This document shows positions 51,001-63,822 of a DNA stretch of 64,000 bases, in pieces; the stretch's first letter is position 1; every line of letters starts with the position of its first letter. The stretch is from Osmia lignaria lignaria. Lineage: Eukaryota > Arthropoda > Insecta > Hymenoptera > Megachilidae. A program made the position numbers and the translations under genes. Below the pieces are notes generated by a model. It made no database searches. It saw nothing but the letters and a program-made list of their open reading frames with translations, and was not told where the DNA came from. The DNA is taken from positions 4,673,888 to 4,737,887 of the forward strand of contig NC_135042.1 in NCBI RefSeq assembly GCF_051020975.1, in the 5' to 3' direction.

Positions 51001-53309
51001 TCCAGTTTCTTCAGAGACATTCCACTGCGTCCAATTAACAAAGACAGTCCATAGAGACGGCCGGTCGATCGTCGATAGGAATCGGTTCTTAGAAAAAAGA
51101 AAAGTTATTAGATTACCCGCGTCTCAAATACTACGCCGACGGTGCGGTTAGTCGCGTCGTTATCTTTATCCGCGTAACGCACCTGCTGCGCGTACTGTTC
51201 ACGCACATGTGCGCCTGGTAATTTCGTATGCAGAACGCGCTTAGATAAGTGCGTGTCGTCGTCGTCTTTTCTGCGAGTCAGATAACCGACAGGAAGCGCG
51301 ACTAGCATAGTGATTTCTTTTTTTTTTATTTAAATTCATTCACGGCGTAGGAAGATCGGCGCAAACGATCGAGATATATCCTTCCTATTAAAGAAACACT
51401 GACGTAAAGAATATTTTCCATCGTTTAGGGAGAAGAATATTCGACAGATCTTAAGCTGAATTTTGCGTTTGCTGAACGATTCTGTTGATTAAGTTATCCA
51501 AGAGTTTGGCGAATATTCTCTCCTTAAGTTCCAAAGATTAACACATGTGCTGTGGATTGAAACCTGGATAATAATTGGAAGATAATAATATTAATTTGCA
51601 CCCTGTATATCAATATTCATTTTTAATAATTATGCAAATCCCTGTCATATGTATATCGTCAGCTGACGTCAAATCCACAGCCGTTAGGAATTTTTCCAAA
51701 ACTGTACCGTCTAACGAGGGACGATTGTACCGTTAGCAATAACTGCTAGGCATGACGTATTGTTAGCTACGCCAGTGCAGACGCCCGCAACTCCTTTCAC
51801 ACTAATATAACACGGCCAATCTGAAATCTCATTCCAGAACGTACATCAGGGATCGGTGCGAAGGAGAATACATTAAACGCTTCGCGGAACAGCGACTGGG
51901 TACGAACGAAAGGAGACTGGAAATTTGTAGATATAAAGGCTTGAAACGAAACCGCGCGAACATCAGCTTCCTTCCTTCGACGATCGCCTGATACAAAGAT
52001 ATATCGAATAAGATTCGATATCGAGAAGGAAGAAACGAATCCGTGGGTGTAGAAAGCACTTAAGAACATCCATCCTATAACACAATTGAAAGGATCTCCC
52101 GCGGCGTTGTTTAAAGTTGAGAAGTGAAAGGCTGTACCAAGGTGCACCGGAGGTGTCGTGAATCCGCGGTGCACACGTGACATTTTTACAATGCCACGCT
52201 AAAAAGGCCTGGGATCCGCTGTGACGATCGTTAGCCCCATCTCCGTTTGGTATTTAAAGGGAGAAGCGGGTCAGAAGAGGCGCGATTCGTTTTCTCTTCT
52301 CTAATGTAAACGCGCCGTGTTGCGGCTCGATCAGAGGGGAATCACGGGATTCTGAATGCTTCGTTCCGCGCGACTTACCGTTTGCCGCATCCCCATGAAG
52401 CTTCATCTTCTTCTTCTTCTTCCAATCTGTTTCGTTAGCACGAATAAGAAAGAATTGCGTGGATGCACGACAGTGTAAACATCATTCAGAAAAATAAGCA
52501 GATTTTACGTTTATTGGGGAATATCCACGGCATATCGCAAAGCAAAATACCCCTCGGTAATTATTATATAGAATAGGGTTCATTTCATTAATTTAAATGG
52601 TCTTGATATATGTACGAATGGAATTATTACTTCTTTTACTTCAAATTAATAACACTCTGTGCGAGCTTAACACATTCGCATCGGGTTGTTTTTCACAAAG
52701 AGTTTATCAGGAAAGCGCAGACCTGTTGCAAAACGAGAATTCTCGTTTCCCGACGGCAACATTTATTTTTTTAAAACGAGAATGTGTTGAAAAAGCTCTG
52801 TCCCAAAAGGGTTAAAAGAAATCAAGATATAAAATTGTATATAGTGGCCATTTCTCTAAAACCACAAATCATTCTGATTAAAAATGATGTATTATATCAA
52901 GGTCATTAAAATTGATAAAGCGAATCTTATTTTATATAAATGTATCCACCCTTCCTAGTTGCAATCATCTGACCCGCAAGAAGATCGCGATTGGCGGGAA
53001 ACGACGGTTTTCGACGTACGAAGGAAAGGTCAACGAACTCGAGTCTGCTCGATAAGTGTGAACGCAAAACGAAACGAAAGAAAAACGGACGTTCTTGAAC
53101 CTGGAACTCGAGTCGGCTCGACCAGCGACTTGTCAACGTCCTTCCCGTTGTCCTTGGACTGATCGGCCCTGGGGTGGTGTGCTTGGGGCCGCAGATGGGA
53201 GCAGGTCTGCCCGAGCCCGACTGGGTGATCAACCCCGGAAAACGACAGCAACCGTCCGGACTTCCGCTTGTGCCGTACGCTCTTTCTCTTCTTGCTCGTC
53301 GCCCCCCAG
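45082..53309. other. 8-kb region between the lysyl oxidase gene and Gprk2
   Basis: The left end should contain the lysyl oxidase promoter. 47600-49400 is GC-rich with many CpG and frames open in several phases, none recognisable. It looks like a promoter/5'UTR island, and a good donor (CTCG|GTGAGT near 48671) could pair with the Gprk2 acceptor at 53309, but this is inference. An ACAGGGTGG motif lies at 50848 and a CACCCTGTATA at 51601. A TTAA-bounded element sits at 52667-52815. No RNA gene is seen. Confidence 0.45.
52667..52815. mobile_element. Candidate TTAA-flanked MITE-like element
   Basis: The 149-base stretch starts and ends with TTAA. AACACATTC near the left end (52669) has its exact reverse complement at 52780-52788. 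In the middle is a perfect 18-base palindrome, AAACGAGAATTCTCGTTT, at 52731-52748, and part of it (AAACGAGAAT) recurs at about 52773. The outermost bases (TTAACAC / TTAACCC) match only weakly, so the family is uncertain. Confidence 0.4.
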
Positions 53310-53357
53310 GCTTCTCGCTCTCGATTCGGCCGCGTAAACTCGATCAAGCTGGAATTG
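53310..53357 (+). other. 5'UTR part of the first Gprk2 coding exon
   Basis: A very strong acceptor (TTGCTCGTCGCCCCCCAG after a CT-rich run) ends at 53309, 48 bases before the Gprk2 ATG. It shows that Gprk2 has at least one noncoding exon upstream. Confidence 0.65.
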
Positions 53358-56300
53358 ATGGAGTTGGAGAATATCGTGGCGAACACTGTATACCTCAAAG
53401 CGAGAGAAGGTCAGTGTAATTTACTTCAAATTATTTACTCTTTTCTTTTTCTGTGTACGCTTCTGTTTCTTTGCACCAACACCTAATTTGTATTTTTATT
53501 GGAATTGCTTTAATTTACACCTTTCCAATAAGAAAGCTCTTTTAGATGATTGAAGATGGAACCCAAGGTGTTTAATCACTTAAAATATAGATCAAATTCT
53601 ACAGTTGTAGAAATGACTATATCCTTTTCACACTATTGCTTATGTTCTCTTTTCTTTGTCATCGTTTTCTCTAACTCGTGATTCTCGTGATTGGACTGAG
53701 AATCCCTGCTGTGACCGTACAGAAAGGATCTCATTAAGCATCTGTTGCACAAATACAAAATCTAGGTTCCGTATCATCAACAGCGACGTTAAGTTTCCGG
53801 TTCTTGCTTCGTACCTTCTGGTATCACGGTGTCTTATGTAATTGTAATATGTAATTGAGAACAATACCGTTCTCTCAATCTGCGCAGCACGTTAGTCATG
53901 CTATTCAGAGTTAATACAGAAAATATTGTATTAGAGAAATATTTTTGAAAATTCTCTTCGAGAAGATTCTGCAACGCGTGCTTTAGCCACGCTTGATGAA
54001 CGCGAGCATAAATTTCTGAAAATTTATGTAGAAACGGTACACGGCGGTAATTAGACGAATGATATTTCATTCTGACACGTGAATTCTATGGAAACGTGCC
54101 GTTAGTTTTCGGTCAGTAAGTTTTGTTTTCGTAATAGGAGAGAATCTGGATTAATTACAGTGAATTAATCCTTTAGGTATCCAGTCTGTGACTGTCACGA
54201 GTTGATCGCCAGGATTGTATGCAATTTCAACGATATTTCTCTAATTAACAATCTCACTTTGTATCATTTTTAAACACTCTATAATGTTTAGATATAGCTC
54301 TTTCTAGTTTGTAAAAATCCGGTCGAAAAATGCCACGCGGCGCGATCGCGCTTCTTCTTTTTTATGTCAGTGCGTTAACTCTGTCATTTAATTTTACAGT
54401 TTTATTAATTATCCAATTATTTGCCTTCTAAGATAGTCAGCTTGCAAAAATATAGGTGTTCAAATTGTCATTAGCGTTAAACGTACCGATAGTTGGGTCC
54501 ACTGAGCCGATTCCGTGGCATTTTTTGACATAGAGCAATCGATTAATAAATAGACTTAAAAGTATTGAAAAAGAGAAGCAACGTAATAATACTTAACGAT
54601 TTGAACTCATGAACTTCTTTGCTGGTTTCAAAATTACGTTCCTATTAGGAGGGGTCGGGTCCAGGCTGAAACAGTTTACATGCAAATGGCTTAATGAGAA
54701 CGTGTCCCGGGAACAAAACTCTAATTAAACTGCATACTTTACGTTATTACATTCTTGCTGTTTGTATCGCGTGCAATAAAGCGCAGCTTGCATTGACACG
54801 AGCGGGGGAGGTAGGAAAGAGCGGCCTTGCAAGTAATTGGAGATTTTATTCTGACCCGAGGCGGCGTCCCCGTAGCCGTCGTCGATAAGGAAGCTAAGCT
54901 TTCCTTTATCGTAAGCCACACGGAATACTAATTAAACAAACTTCTAACGCGGTCGCCAACTGATTACGAAACTTCTCTGCAACCCTTGCGTAAGGGCTTT
55001 CGGTCGATTTGCAGTAAACTCGCGTTCCTGATGGAAGCTGTTTGATGGTATCGCGACTAATTTATCTTTTTGCAACTTGTTAACATTTTGTATTAAGTAA
55101 TTTTCTTAATTTTTTATTTATGTAATAAAAGTACTGTGCTACTTGACGTGCGACGTTAATTAAGCGTAATTTTAATTTGTCAGGTAGATTATGGAATTTT
55201 GAAATTTTGCAATTTCTCTGTTATTTTATTGTATTAAATTTGTGGTACCGGTCACCGATGACCCCCTCACGGTAGTCAACGGCGTTAATTAGCATATTGT
55301 CGGTGGCGAGGCGAAAGCCTGTTGCGTGGCTCGGTCAGAAGTAGGTAAATGGGCTCGCGTGATGAGGCAACCGACGTCAATGGGCCTGTAATCGCATCGC
55401 GCCTCGGTGAACTTTATAAATATACTAGAAGAGCGGACCTCCGTGTTAACGCAACGTCTGTAAATTATGTAAGAATCTTGGAAAACCGTGTACGGGGTTA
55501 ATTGCACCAGAGAGGGTGTTGTTCTCCGTCGTGATCTTAGGAGTACTCTGTTTCTGACCGGGTCGACCGGAACAAAAAGAATAGCTGAAAGTGTTTCTCT
55601 TTTCTAAAGGCGATCAGAATCATTTATCAAACTCCTCGCTTTCTAGCCATAGAAATTTACTCTGTTTCATTAATTTGCAAATGTATTCGCTCCGGAGGTG
55701 ATGCTGTAACGCGTACGTTTGTAAAGGATGAATGAACCTCGTGGCAGGCCGACCTTGCGCGATTTATTTTCTGAAATACTTTCGCCATGGCCTTTACGTA
55801 GGACCGGTTAAGTTCCTGTTGCTTCCCGTAGAAGGTTGACAGGCTGTCGACGTTGAAATTTCACTTGGTTATACGTGCCATGGGTGAAACTATGGCTCGA
55901 CCAATGTGGAAAGAGGTTTCTGACGATTTCATTTGCATTAAGAATCTATGGTGTGTCTTATGGTTACCTTGAAACCTGTTCTTTCTTCCTTCCTTTTATT
56001 ACTACACCATACAATTTAACATAATACAACACTTTGTAATATATTACAATTTCTTTGAAAATAAATAACTTTGTTTCAGGCGGTGGTGACAGCAACAAGG
56101 GAAAGAGTAAGAAATGGCGGAAGATACTCCAATTTCCACATATCTCCCAATGCATTGGCCTAAAAGATAAGCTAGGTGAGCCTTGGAATCTTGTTATTTT
56201 CATTCCAACTTCGCTCGTCTGGCTGACAGACGATCGGTGAACCTTTAATCCTCCTATTCTAATCCGTCTGCGATAACGACCACGATATCGTCGACATAGA

Positions 56301-59300
56301 TTATACGCGAAGCTTTCATTACTTCCAATTTCGTTTCAACACCTTCAACGTATTTCGTTATCAAGGATTTAACATTAATAATTCAAAGCTTCGTTTCACC
56401 TTGCCGTTCTTCTCGGCTCGACTTCTCTGAATGACAATAAATTAATTAAAATGATGATAAAAATATTGCAAAACTCTCTCATTGAATATTTCTATGAATA
56501 GAATTGTTGTAAGACTTTTACTACACTAAAAGTCTTAGACATTGTAGTTTCGATATTCCATTGTCTACGAAAGGGTTGAAGAGAAAAAGGTTTAATCGAG
56601 GATGTGGTATCGAGTTGTGTCAGCAAACTCGATCGGACCACTCGAAAAGAGAAACTGTCGTTTTCTCGCCGCCCTCGGCGACGAAGTAACCATCGACGCG
56701 GCATCATGGCTTAATTAACCGAGACAACAGAGTCCAATAGCTCCTTATCTGGTCGAAGAAGCCGAGGGGTCCAACCTCCTACTCCTCTCGTTATTCGCCT
56801 TCGTTCAACTCGAGATTCAATAATCCAAGAGAAGCGGGGTCGTATGGCAAAGGGTCACGTGTTGATTAACCACGAGGATTCACCAGGGAGAGAGATTTCG
56901 CTTAGAAAGAAACGTGTTATCAGTGTCCCAATTTTGTAAATCAGAAGAGCCAGCTGATACAATGGAAAATTCATTTAATACTAGCCGTGACCCTGTTTAG
57001 TCGAAGAGATAAAAGCATTAAACTCGTTTAATATTAAGATATTTTGATATTTTTTTAATCATCAAGTGCAACGGGATTAATGAATCACTTGTCCTCTTTG
57101 CGTTCGATTTGTCCAGATATCAGGTACAGCTATGTGGTGGATCAACAGCCAATCGGTCGACTATTGTTCAGGCAATTTTGCCAGGACAAGAAACCGGCCT
57201 ACCATCGGTACAATCTCTTCTTGGACGCGATCGAGAAGTACGAGATCGAGATGGACGAGAATCGGACCGAATTGGCGAAGGATCTGTTCGAGCAGTACCT
57301 GAAGAGAGAAGGTTCGGAGGTGGTGGACATCCTGAACGATTCTTTGATCGCTCAATGCGAGGAGAGGCTCAGCACCGGTGGGAAGGAGCTGTTCGTCGAG
57401 ATCGCACAGACCGTGAAGAACTTCCTTGCTGGAGAGCCATTTTCAGCTTTCCAAACTAGCTTCTATTTCTATAGGTAATCTTGGCTGTGTCTTCGTGGGT
57501 TGATGAAAGCAGTGTAGGCTTCCTTTGGTTAAGAGTAGGCGTAGAGAAGAAACTTTCTCCCACTTGCCTTCAGTTTTGGAAGAATTAAGGGAGAGCTTAG
57601 GGAGAACCTAAACTAAATCTAATTCCTTGTTAACCAAGGAAAGCCTAATCCATCGAATACCAAACTCTTGTCGTTTTCTAGATGTCTGACCCAGTCGTAC
57701 ATTTTCTTTCCCAGGTACCTGCAGTGGAAATGGTTGGAGGCCCAACCAGTCACGTACAAGACCTTTCGCATGTACAGGGTGCTCGGCAAGGGTGGTTTCG
57801 GGGAGGTTTGCGCTTGCCAGGTGCGAGCGACGGGTAAAATGTACGCGTGTAAGAAGTTAGAAAAGAAGAGGATCAAGAAACGAAAAGGAGAGGCGATGGT
57901 GTTGATCGAGAAGAACATCCTGCAGAAGATCAACTCGAAGTTCGTTGTCTCGTTAGCGTACGCTTATGAAACTAAAGATGCGTTATGTTTGGTATTGACC
58001 ATCATGAACGGTGGTGACTTAAAGTTTCACATCTACAACATGGGCGGTGAGCCTGGCTTCGACATCAACCGTGCCAGGTTCTATGCCGCCGAAGTGGTCT
58101 GCGGTCTGGAGCACCTGCATCTTCAAGGGATCGTATACAGGGACTGTAAGCCGGAGAACATTCTTCTGGACGATCACGGCCACGTGAGGATCTCCGACCT
58201 CGGCCTGGCCGTTGAGATCACTGAGGGAGACATGGTGAGAGGAAGAGTGGGCACGGTAGGCTACATGGCACCGGAAGTGATCGACAATGAGAAGTACACA
58301 TTTTCGCCAGATTGGTTCAGCTTTGGCTGTCTTTTGTACGAGATGATTGAAGGCCAGGCACCGTTTCGCGCTAGGAAGGAGAAGGTGAAGAGGGAAGAGG
58401 TGGATAGGAGGGTGAAGGAAGATCAGGAGAGGTATTCGACCAAGTTCACCGAGGAAGCTAAGAGTCTGTGCCAGCAGTTGCTGAAGAAGAGCCCGAAGAA
58501 CAGGCTGGGATGCAAGTGCGGCAGACACGGGGCTAAGGAGGTGAAGCTCCATAGCTTTTTTCAATGCTTGAACTGGAAGAGGGTCGAGGCCGGTATGTGG
58601 GAACCGCCGTTTGTGCCGGATGTGAGTAGGTGTCGTTCAAGTCGATTCTATTGTCGTTGTTTTCTGCCGTCTTCGATTTTCTTGGTACGAAGAATCTTTT
58701 TTGCGCTTGGAAGTTGATGAGGAGGATGTTAAAAAAAACTATGACCATTTTTAGTCTAGTAAATTGCTTCTTCTTTTGATAAAAAAGTTTCATTAGTCCA
58801 GGCTGCAAAAAAATCACTTCTATATCGAAGTTAACGCACAATAGCTCTCGTTGATCGAGGGAAATAAAAATCTGATCGTTGCGCAATTTTCTTTCCAGCC
58901 TCATGCGGTTTACGCTAAGGATGTGTTAGACATCGAACAGTTCTCCACGGTGAAAGGTGTCAATTTGGACGCCACGGACGACACATTCTACAGTAAATTC
59001 AATACCGGCAGCGTGTCTATTCCATGGCAGAACGAGGTATTTTCAATTACATATCAGACATGTTGAAGAGCAAAGTTTTACTCTCTTTGACGGTATCGCA
59101 ATGCATCAGAGGGTGTGTTCAAAGTATTTCACATGCGTCAGAGAGAACACACGAGTGCTTCTTATCGTTCATCCGAATCCATTTTACCTCTCAAAGAGAA
59201 ATCTGACCGATCGATCGGGGTTCAAATAACTTCTTTAGATTCTATATTCTACAGCAGACTTCTATTTTCTGTTCCAGATGATCGAGACGGAGTGTTTTAA

Positions 59301-59565
59301 AGAGTTGAACGTGTTAGGCCCTAACAACACACCGACTCCTGATCTGCTGATCAACCATCCTCCACCCAACAACGAGAACAGAGGCTGTTTTCCATTTCGC
59401 AGACAGGTACGATCACGTAATAAATATTTCTAATATTTTTATTAATTTTCATAATGATTTATATGATAGAAGAAACAGAGTGCGCGTACAAGGCAGATAC
59501 CGCTCTCAGAATGTCATCTGTTAGAGCTGTCTCAGAGTCAGAACTCGGAGATGCCAGCCAGCTGA
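53358..59565 (+). CDS. Gprk2: G protein-coupled receptor kinase 2 (GRK4/5/6 subfamily)
   Basis: Seven coding exons give 591 residues: 53358-53409, 56080-56175, 57117-57474, 57715-58621, 58899-59036, 59278-59406, 59470-59565. The kinase phosphorylates activated GPCRs and, in flies, Smoothened. The N-terminus MELENIVANTVYLKAREG is the subfamily hallmark that docks on receptors. A basic lipid-binding patch (KGKSKKWRK) comes next, then the RGS-homology region (about 50-170). The AGC kinase domain begins near 189: glycine loop GKGGFGEV (193-200), K215 for ATP, RDCKPEN with D312 as catalytic base, and DLG (D330) in place of DFG, as usual for GRKs. The AGC tail contains DVLDIEQFSTVKGV, and the C-terminus has a basic patch (FRRQKKQ). 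The first intron is 2.7 kb. Compared with fly Gprk2, the RGS-homology region lacks the long low-complexity insertion. Confidence 0.96.
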
Positions 59566-61739
59566 TCCAAAATGAACGCGAGTAGTGCGAATCTACCAAC
59601 GTCGTCGTCAGTGCGACGTCGTCGTTGCGGACGACGCCGACGGGCGCTTAGGTGCTGCCCGAAGCTGCTTTAAAAAGACGCCCGATACGGCTCCGCGACT
59701 TTGGTGCCGATCACACGCTGCAACCGCACTCGTTGCACTTGTCCATGTTAGAAACGATCGCTGAGATGAAGATAGGACACTCGGCAAAAGCACAGATTTC
59801 TCAGGTTTCTCCAGAGCACAGAGAGGAGCGACTTACGAATTCAAGAGGATTCTTAAAACCGAAACGTGTTTGTCAACGCTGCGTCGTCATCGTCCCCTTG
59901 CAGTAAGACTGATGTTATTAAAAATTCATGAATTCTTAACAATGTTATTCTTACCTGCGAACAAACGATGGACGGTAACTATATGTATAGGTAGTTACAT
60001 ATTGAAACATCTTGAATTACACGTCCGTTTGCGTGCAAACCTCGTGTGCATTTTATAATGCACCGCACGGATGCATTATCATATACAGAAATGAAATTGT
60101 AATAATTTTTAGCGAAATGGCGAACATCGAGATACAAAGTTTTGAAATTTCTAGGGTTGTTATCCGTTAATACGTTTGCTGAGGATCCAATACGTTCAAT
60201 ATTAATAATGCCAATGATATTATTGAAAACGATAGAAGAAAATTACTAGTAATATTATTTTTTACTTACTTCATTCATCAACGTGTTAATCCGTGCATCC
60301 ATGCGTCTAAGTACAATTACCGTCGATATACACACGCCTAAGCAGCGGCCACACGAGTACCGTTTACATGTTGACACATGTGCAGTGCTTGCGCGTTAAA
60401 TACCAGTGACGCAATTACGCGCGCTGTGCTAATTAGGGTCGCGCGAAAATGTTTACGCGTCGATGCTGTAAGTTTGTCCGCACGCTTTGAGAGAAACGCA
60501 TTCGCCACGTGTATAATAAGTATGTGTACTTAGCGCAGTCGGTGCACACGACCGGCGCGCGTGCATACGGGACGTGATAACGATAACAGTAACTTTATTG
60601 AAAAGAAAAGAAAAAGAAAAAACAAAAAAATGCTGTATACGCGTGGAAATCGTCACAGCATCGTAAAACGCTCCCATTGATTCTTCGGAAGCGAGTTCAA
60701 AGACATTCAGATTATGCAGTCTTTTCACTGGTTCATTATATGTATGCTGCTCAAAACGAGTACAAGGTGACTGCTGTCTTGAATGACTATTTATACTATA
60801 GTATCTCTCTTTTTTTTTTTTTTTAGAATCTTGCACAGTGGAGTATTTGTATAAAAAAAAATTGGACAACGTTATTTTTGTACTTTATTCACATTTTATT
60901 GATACATTTCGGTAAATTATACATGAATTTTGGTAACTTTTAATATGAGATCTAATTTGAGCAGTACGTAAAACACGGTCTAAGATTTATTCAAAGTGTT
61001 CTTTGTTAATCGACAATCTACAATAGGTTCTTCTAATTGTATTTGCTCGAAACAATCTACCAATTATTTCGAGCAATGTAATCTGCCTAATTAATTGAAG
61101 GATACTCTGATTACGAAAGGGATAGATGCATTTAGTCTAAGATGTCTACGTTTTTGATAATACTTTTACTTTTTGACGATGGTTTACAGTCTGCACGGCA
61201 GATGCGCTTATGTATACAATTATCTTTCTTTTTAGTAAGGATCATTTTTTGAACGACGAGTTTAACCCGTCCTGAGATACGCACAAAATGGTACGCGATT
61301 CTTTTTCATATTTTTTTTTTTTTTTCTATTCTCTACAAGTGATTCAGTGATTCTTTGATCGAACATTTTCCAAAGGCCTTTTCCAAGAGAAATAATGAAT
61401 CGCATTGTTGATGAAACGTACACGAATAGTCGCGCACACTCAAAGATATATTTATACAAAGTCGAGAGGAATTGTTGTTCTTTTTGTCGTCGGAGAAAAG
61501 AATTGATAAAAGAAAGACGATGATGATGCGTAAACGAGAATAGGAGGCTGACAGGTGTAGCCGGATATAATAATACTGTCGAAATCGTCGAAATCACGTG
61601 GCTTGCATTTTATATTAGCCTTTGATTCTCGCACAGTTTTCTTTGTCTTTTTTTTTTTAAAAGATTGTATCATACGTCGTTGCCAAGGCGAATCGATCCG
61701 TATATCTCGAATGGGCTGACAAATGAAATTAGGATATAT

Positions 61740-61905
61740 TTAACCCTTTGATTGTGGCGCGCTCTAAAAAGGAACCATCAGTATTTTGCGGTGCGATATA
61801 TCTAAAATTAGAACTTTGCATTTTAAAAATAAGAAAATATTGGAATAGTTATTAATATTTAATTATTTGATTGATTGTATACATATTTTGCAGTCAAAGG
61901 GTTAG
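61740..61905. mobile_element. piggyBac-type MITE, copy 1
   Basis: The left end TTAACCCTTTGATTGT and the right end, read inverted as CTAACCCTTTGACTGC, agree at 13 of 16 bases. The left border is TTAA; the right has decayed to TTAG. Length is 166 bases with no coding capacity. TTAA targets and CCCTTT ends are typical of non-autonomous piggyBac-like elements. Confidence 0.65.
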
Positions 61906-62337
61906 AAGCGAATCATTTAGTAATTCTAAACGATTTCAAATCAATTCTGAAATCTTTCTTTTTTATTTTAATAATAACAATTGTTCGTTTGATAGTCCAT
62001 TCGCTAATAATATTTATGTATTATTGCGTATTTAAAGCAAACGAAAGGGGTGTGTCTCATTAAGAGGATCCCGTCTTAGTAAGGTAACGAAAAAATGTAT
62101 TATTAATCCACGAATAACGGTGTCACCCTCTTAATCGATGGTAACACAATCATATCTGTCATTTGTTCCAATTCAACCGATCAACGCTGAAAGGACATTT
62201 ATCGGTTGAAAGTGGAATTTTAAATCGCTCACGATACAACACCGTGTAACTCGTACAAACTGCGGTAGAATTCTCATTCTTCAACCACTGGCGACGACAA
62301 ACTCGAGGGCTGTTAATATTCTACTAATTTTCGGTAT

Positions 62338-62563
62338 TTAACCCTTCAGACTCGATAATGCAGGCATTCTGTATTATCAATTAAGAATTGTTGTTCTTTT
62401 TTCAGAAGGCAAAAGATTCTATGCTTAGGCTCTTCCTGGGTTCTTTATGGGATCTCCATGGGTTCTTTTAAAACTAAAAGGAAGCCTACATTGCATTAGA
62501 GTATATCTTAAAAGATACAATAAGTTGTATTGGTGGTATAAAATGTCGAGTCTGGATGGTTAA
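62338..62563. mobile_element. piggyBac-type MITE, copy 2
   Basis: Left end TTAACCCTTCAGACTCGATA and inverted right end TTAACCATCCAGACTCGACA agree at 17 of 20 bases. Both borders are TTAA. Length is 226 bases. The interior does not encode a transposase. Confidence 0.65.
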
Positions 62564-62914
62564 ATGAATTAACCGAAAAGAGAATCGCACAAATTTTAAT
62601 CGTTGAAGAAAATTGGTAAATCATATACTATATGCTATTATACATTATACCAAGTCGGATTGCATTAGTGAATTGTGAGTCGTCCTGGTGGTTCGAAGTT
62701 AGCAACGTAATTTTGCATTACTCTGTAATAATATGTAGGCTACTGTTAAACAACTAATTACCAAGGGGAAAAACGAAGGATATCGTGTAAAGAGAACGAT
62801 GGTAGTCTGGTTTTCGTTGTTCGATGCCATACTTGCAATCACGAAAGGAATCTCTCAGTGCTTTCAACTGTGATTATTTTTGTTCGATGTCCTATCGCTC
62901 CGTTTGTTAATTTG

Positions 62915-63073
62915 TTAACCCTTTCGACCTGGGAAATCAAACACTTTACAAACTTTAATTTTTCAAATTACTTATTCAATTTTTTGAAATTACTTATATA
63001 GTATTTGAAATAACTATAATTATGGCGAATTCGTAGGATAACATTATATATTAAACAGGGTCGATTGGGTTAA
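62915..63073. mobile_element. piggyBac-type MITE, copy 3
   Basis: Left end TTAACCCTTTCGACC and inverted right end TTAACCCAATCGACC agree at 13 of 15 bases. Both borders are intact TTAA. Length is 159 bases with an AT-rich interior and no coding capacity. Confidence 0.65.
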
Positions 63074-63785
63074 AAACTTTTCCACAAACTATCGAGTGGC
63101 ATAAATAATGCCATTCGACGGATTGTTTCTGACGAGGCGCGTGTCTTTTGCTCAAAAAAGACGAATCAACTCGTTCGTACGATGTTCTCGTATAAAGTAC
63201 CTCGTATTCTGCTGGACGTTTGTCCAGGAATCTCGTTTAGTGCTCGTCCAATAGTTTCATAGTGTTCATTTTCGAATTCTTCGTCTCGAAGAAGCGTGTA
63301 TTCATCCATTTGCCAGTCTTTTCTTTTTCTATTCGAGAATTTTGTATATTCTATCGTTTCGGTACAACGAACGAGACGTTTTCCTTTTTTTAATTGTAGA
63401 AAGAGGGGCGCGAATAATATTTAAATCATTCCACTTTTCCGTGCAAATGTTTATACTTTCTCTTTTAAGTGCAATGTCAAACTGTTAAGCTCACACTGAA
63501 AGGCGTTTGTGATTATCAAATTGCATTGGAATAACTAATCTATTTTTTGTTTTAAGTCTCTGAAAATTGTATTGATCTAATACTGATAACAAGAATGATC
63601 CACGTTGCAATATAAACTTTAATTAATTTATATCAAAGTTCAAGGATCACAATCTCTATATATTCATGGTTATTCCAATGCAATTGCTTAATGTACTGGT
63701 ATGAATGAAAACCCTTGCCGTTAGGAAGAGGACAAGTGTTTTCATTATCTCCCTAAGCTCGTAAGCACGTGAAAGTTCTCCTTTG

Positions 63786-63822
63786 TACATACATATACAT
63801 ATATATATATATATATATATAC
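63786..63822. repeat. TA dinucleotide repeat
   Basis: Nearly pure TA run with a few CA units at its left end. Simple repeat. Confidence 0.85.
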
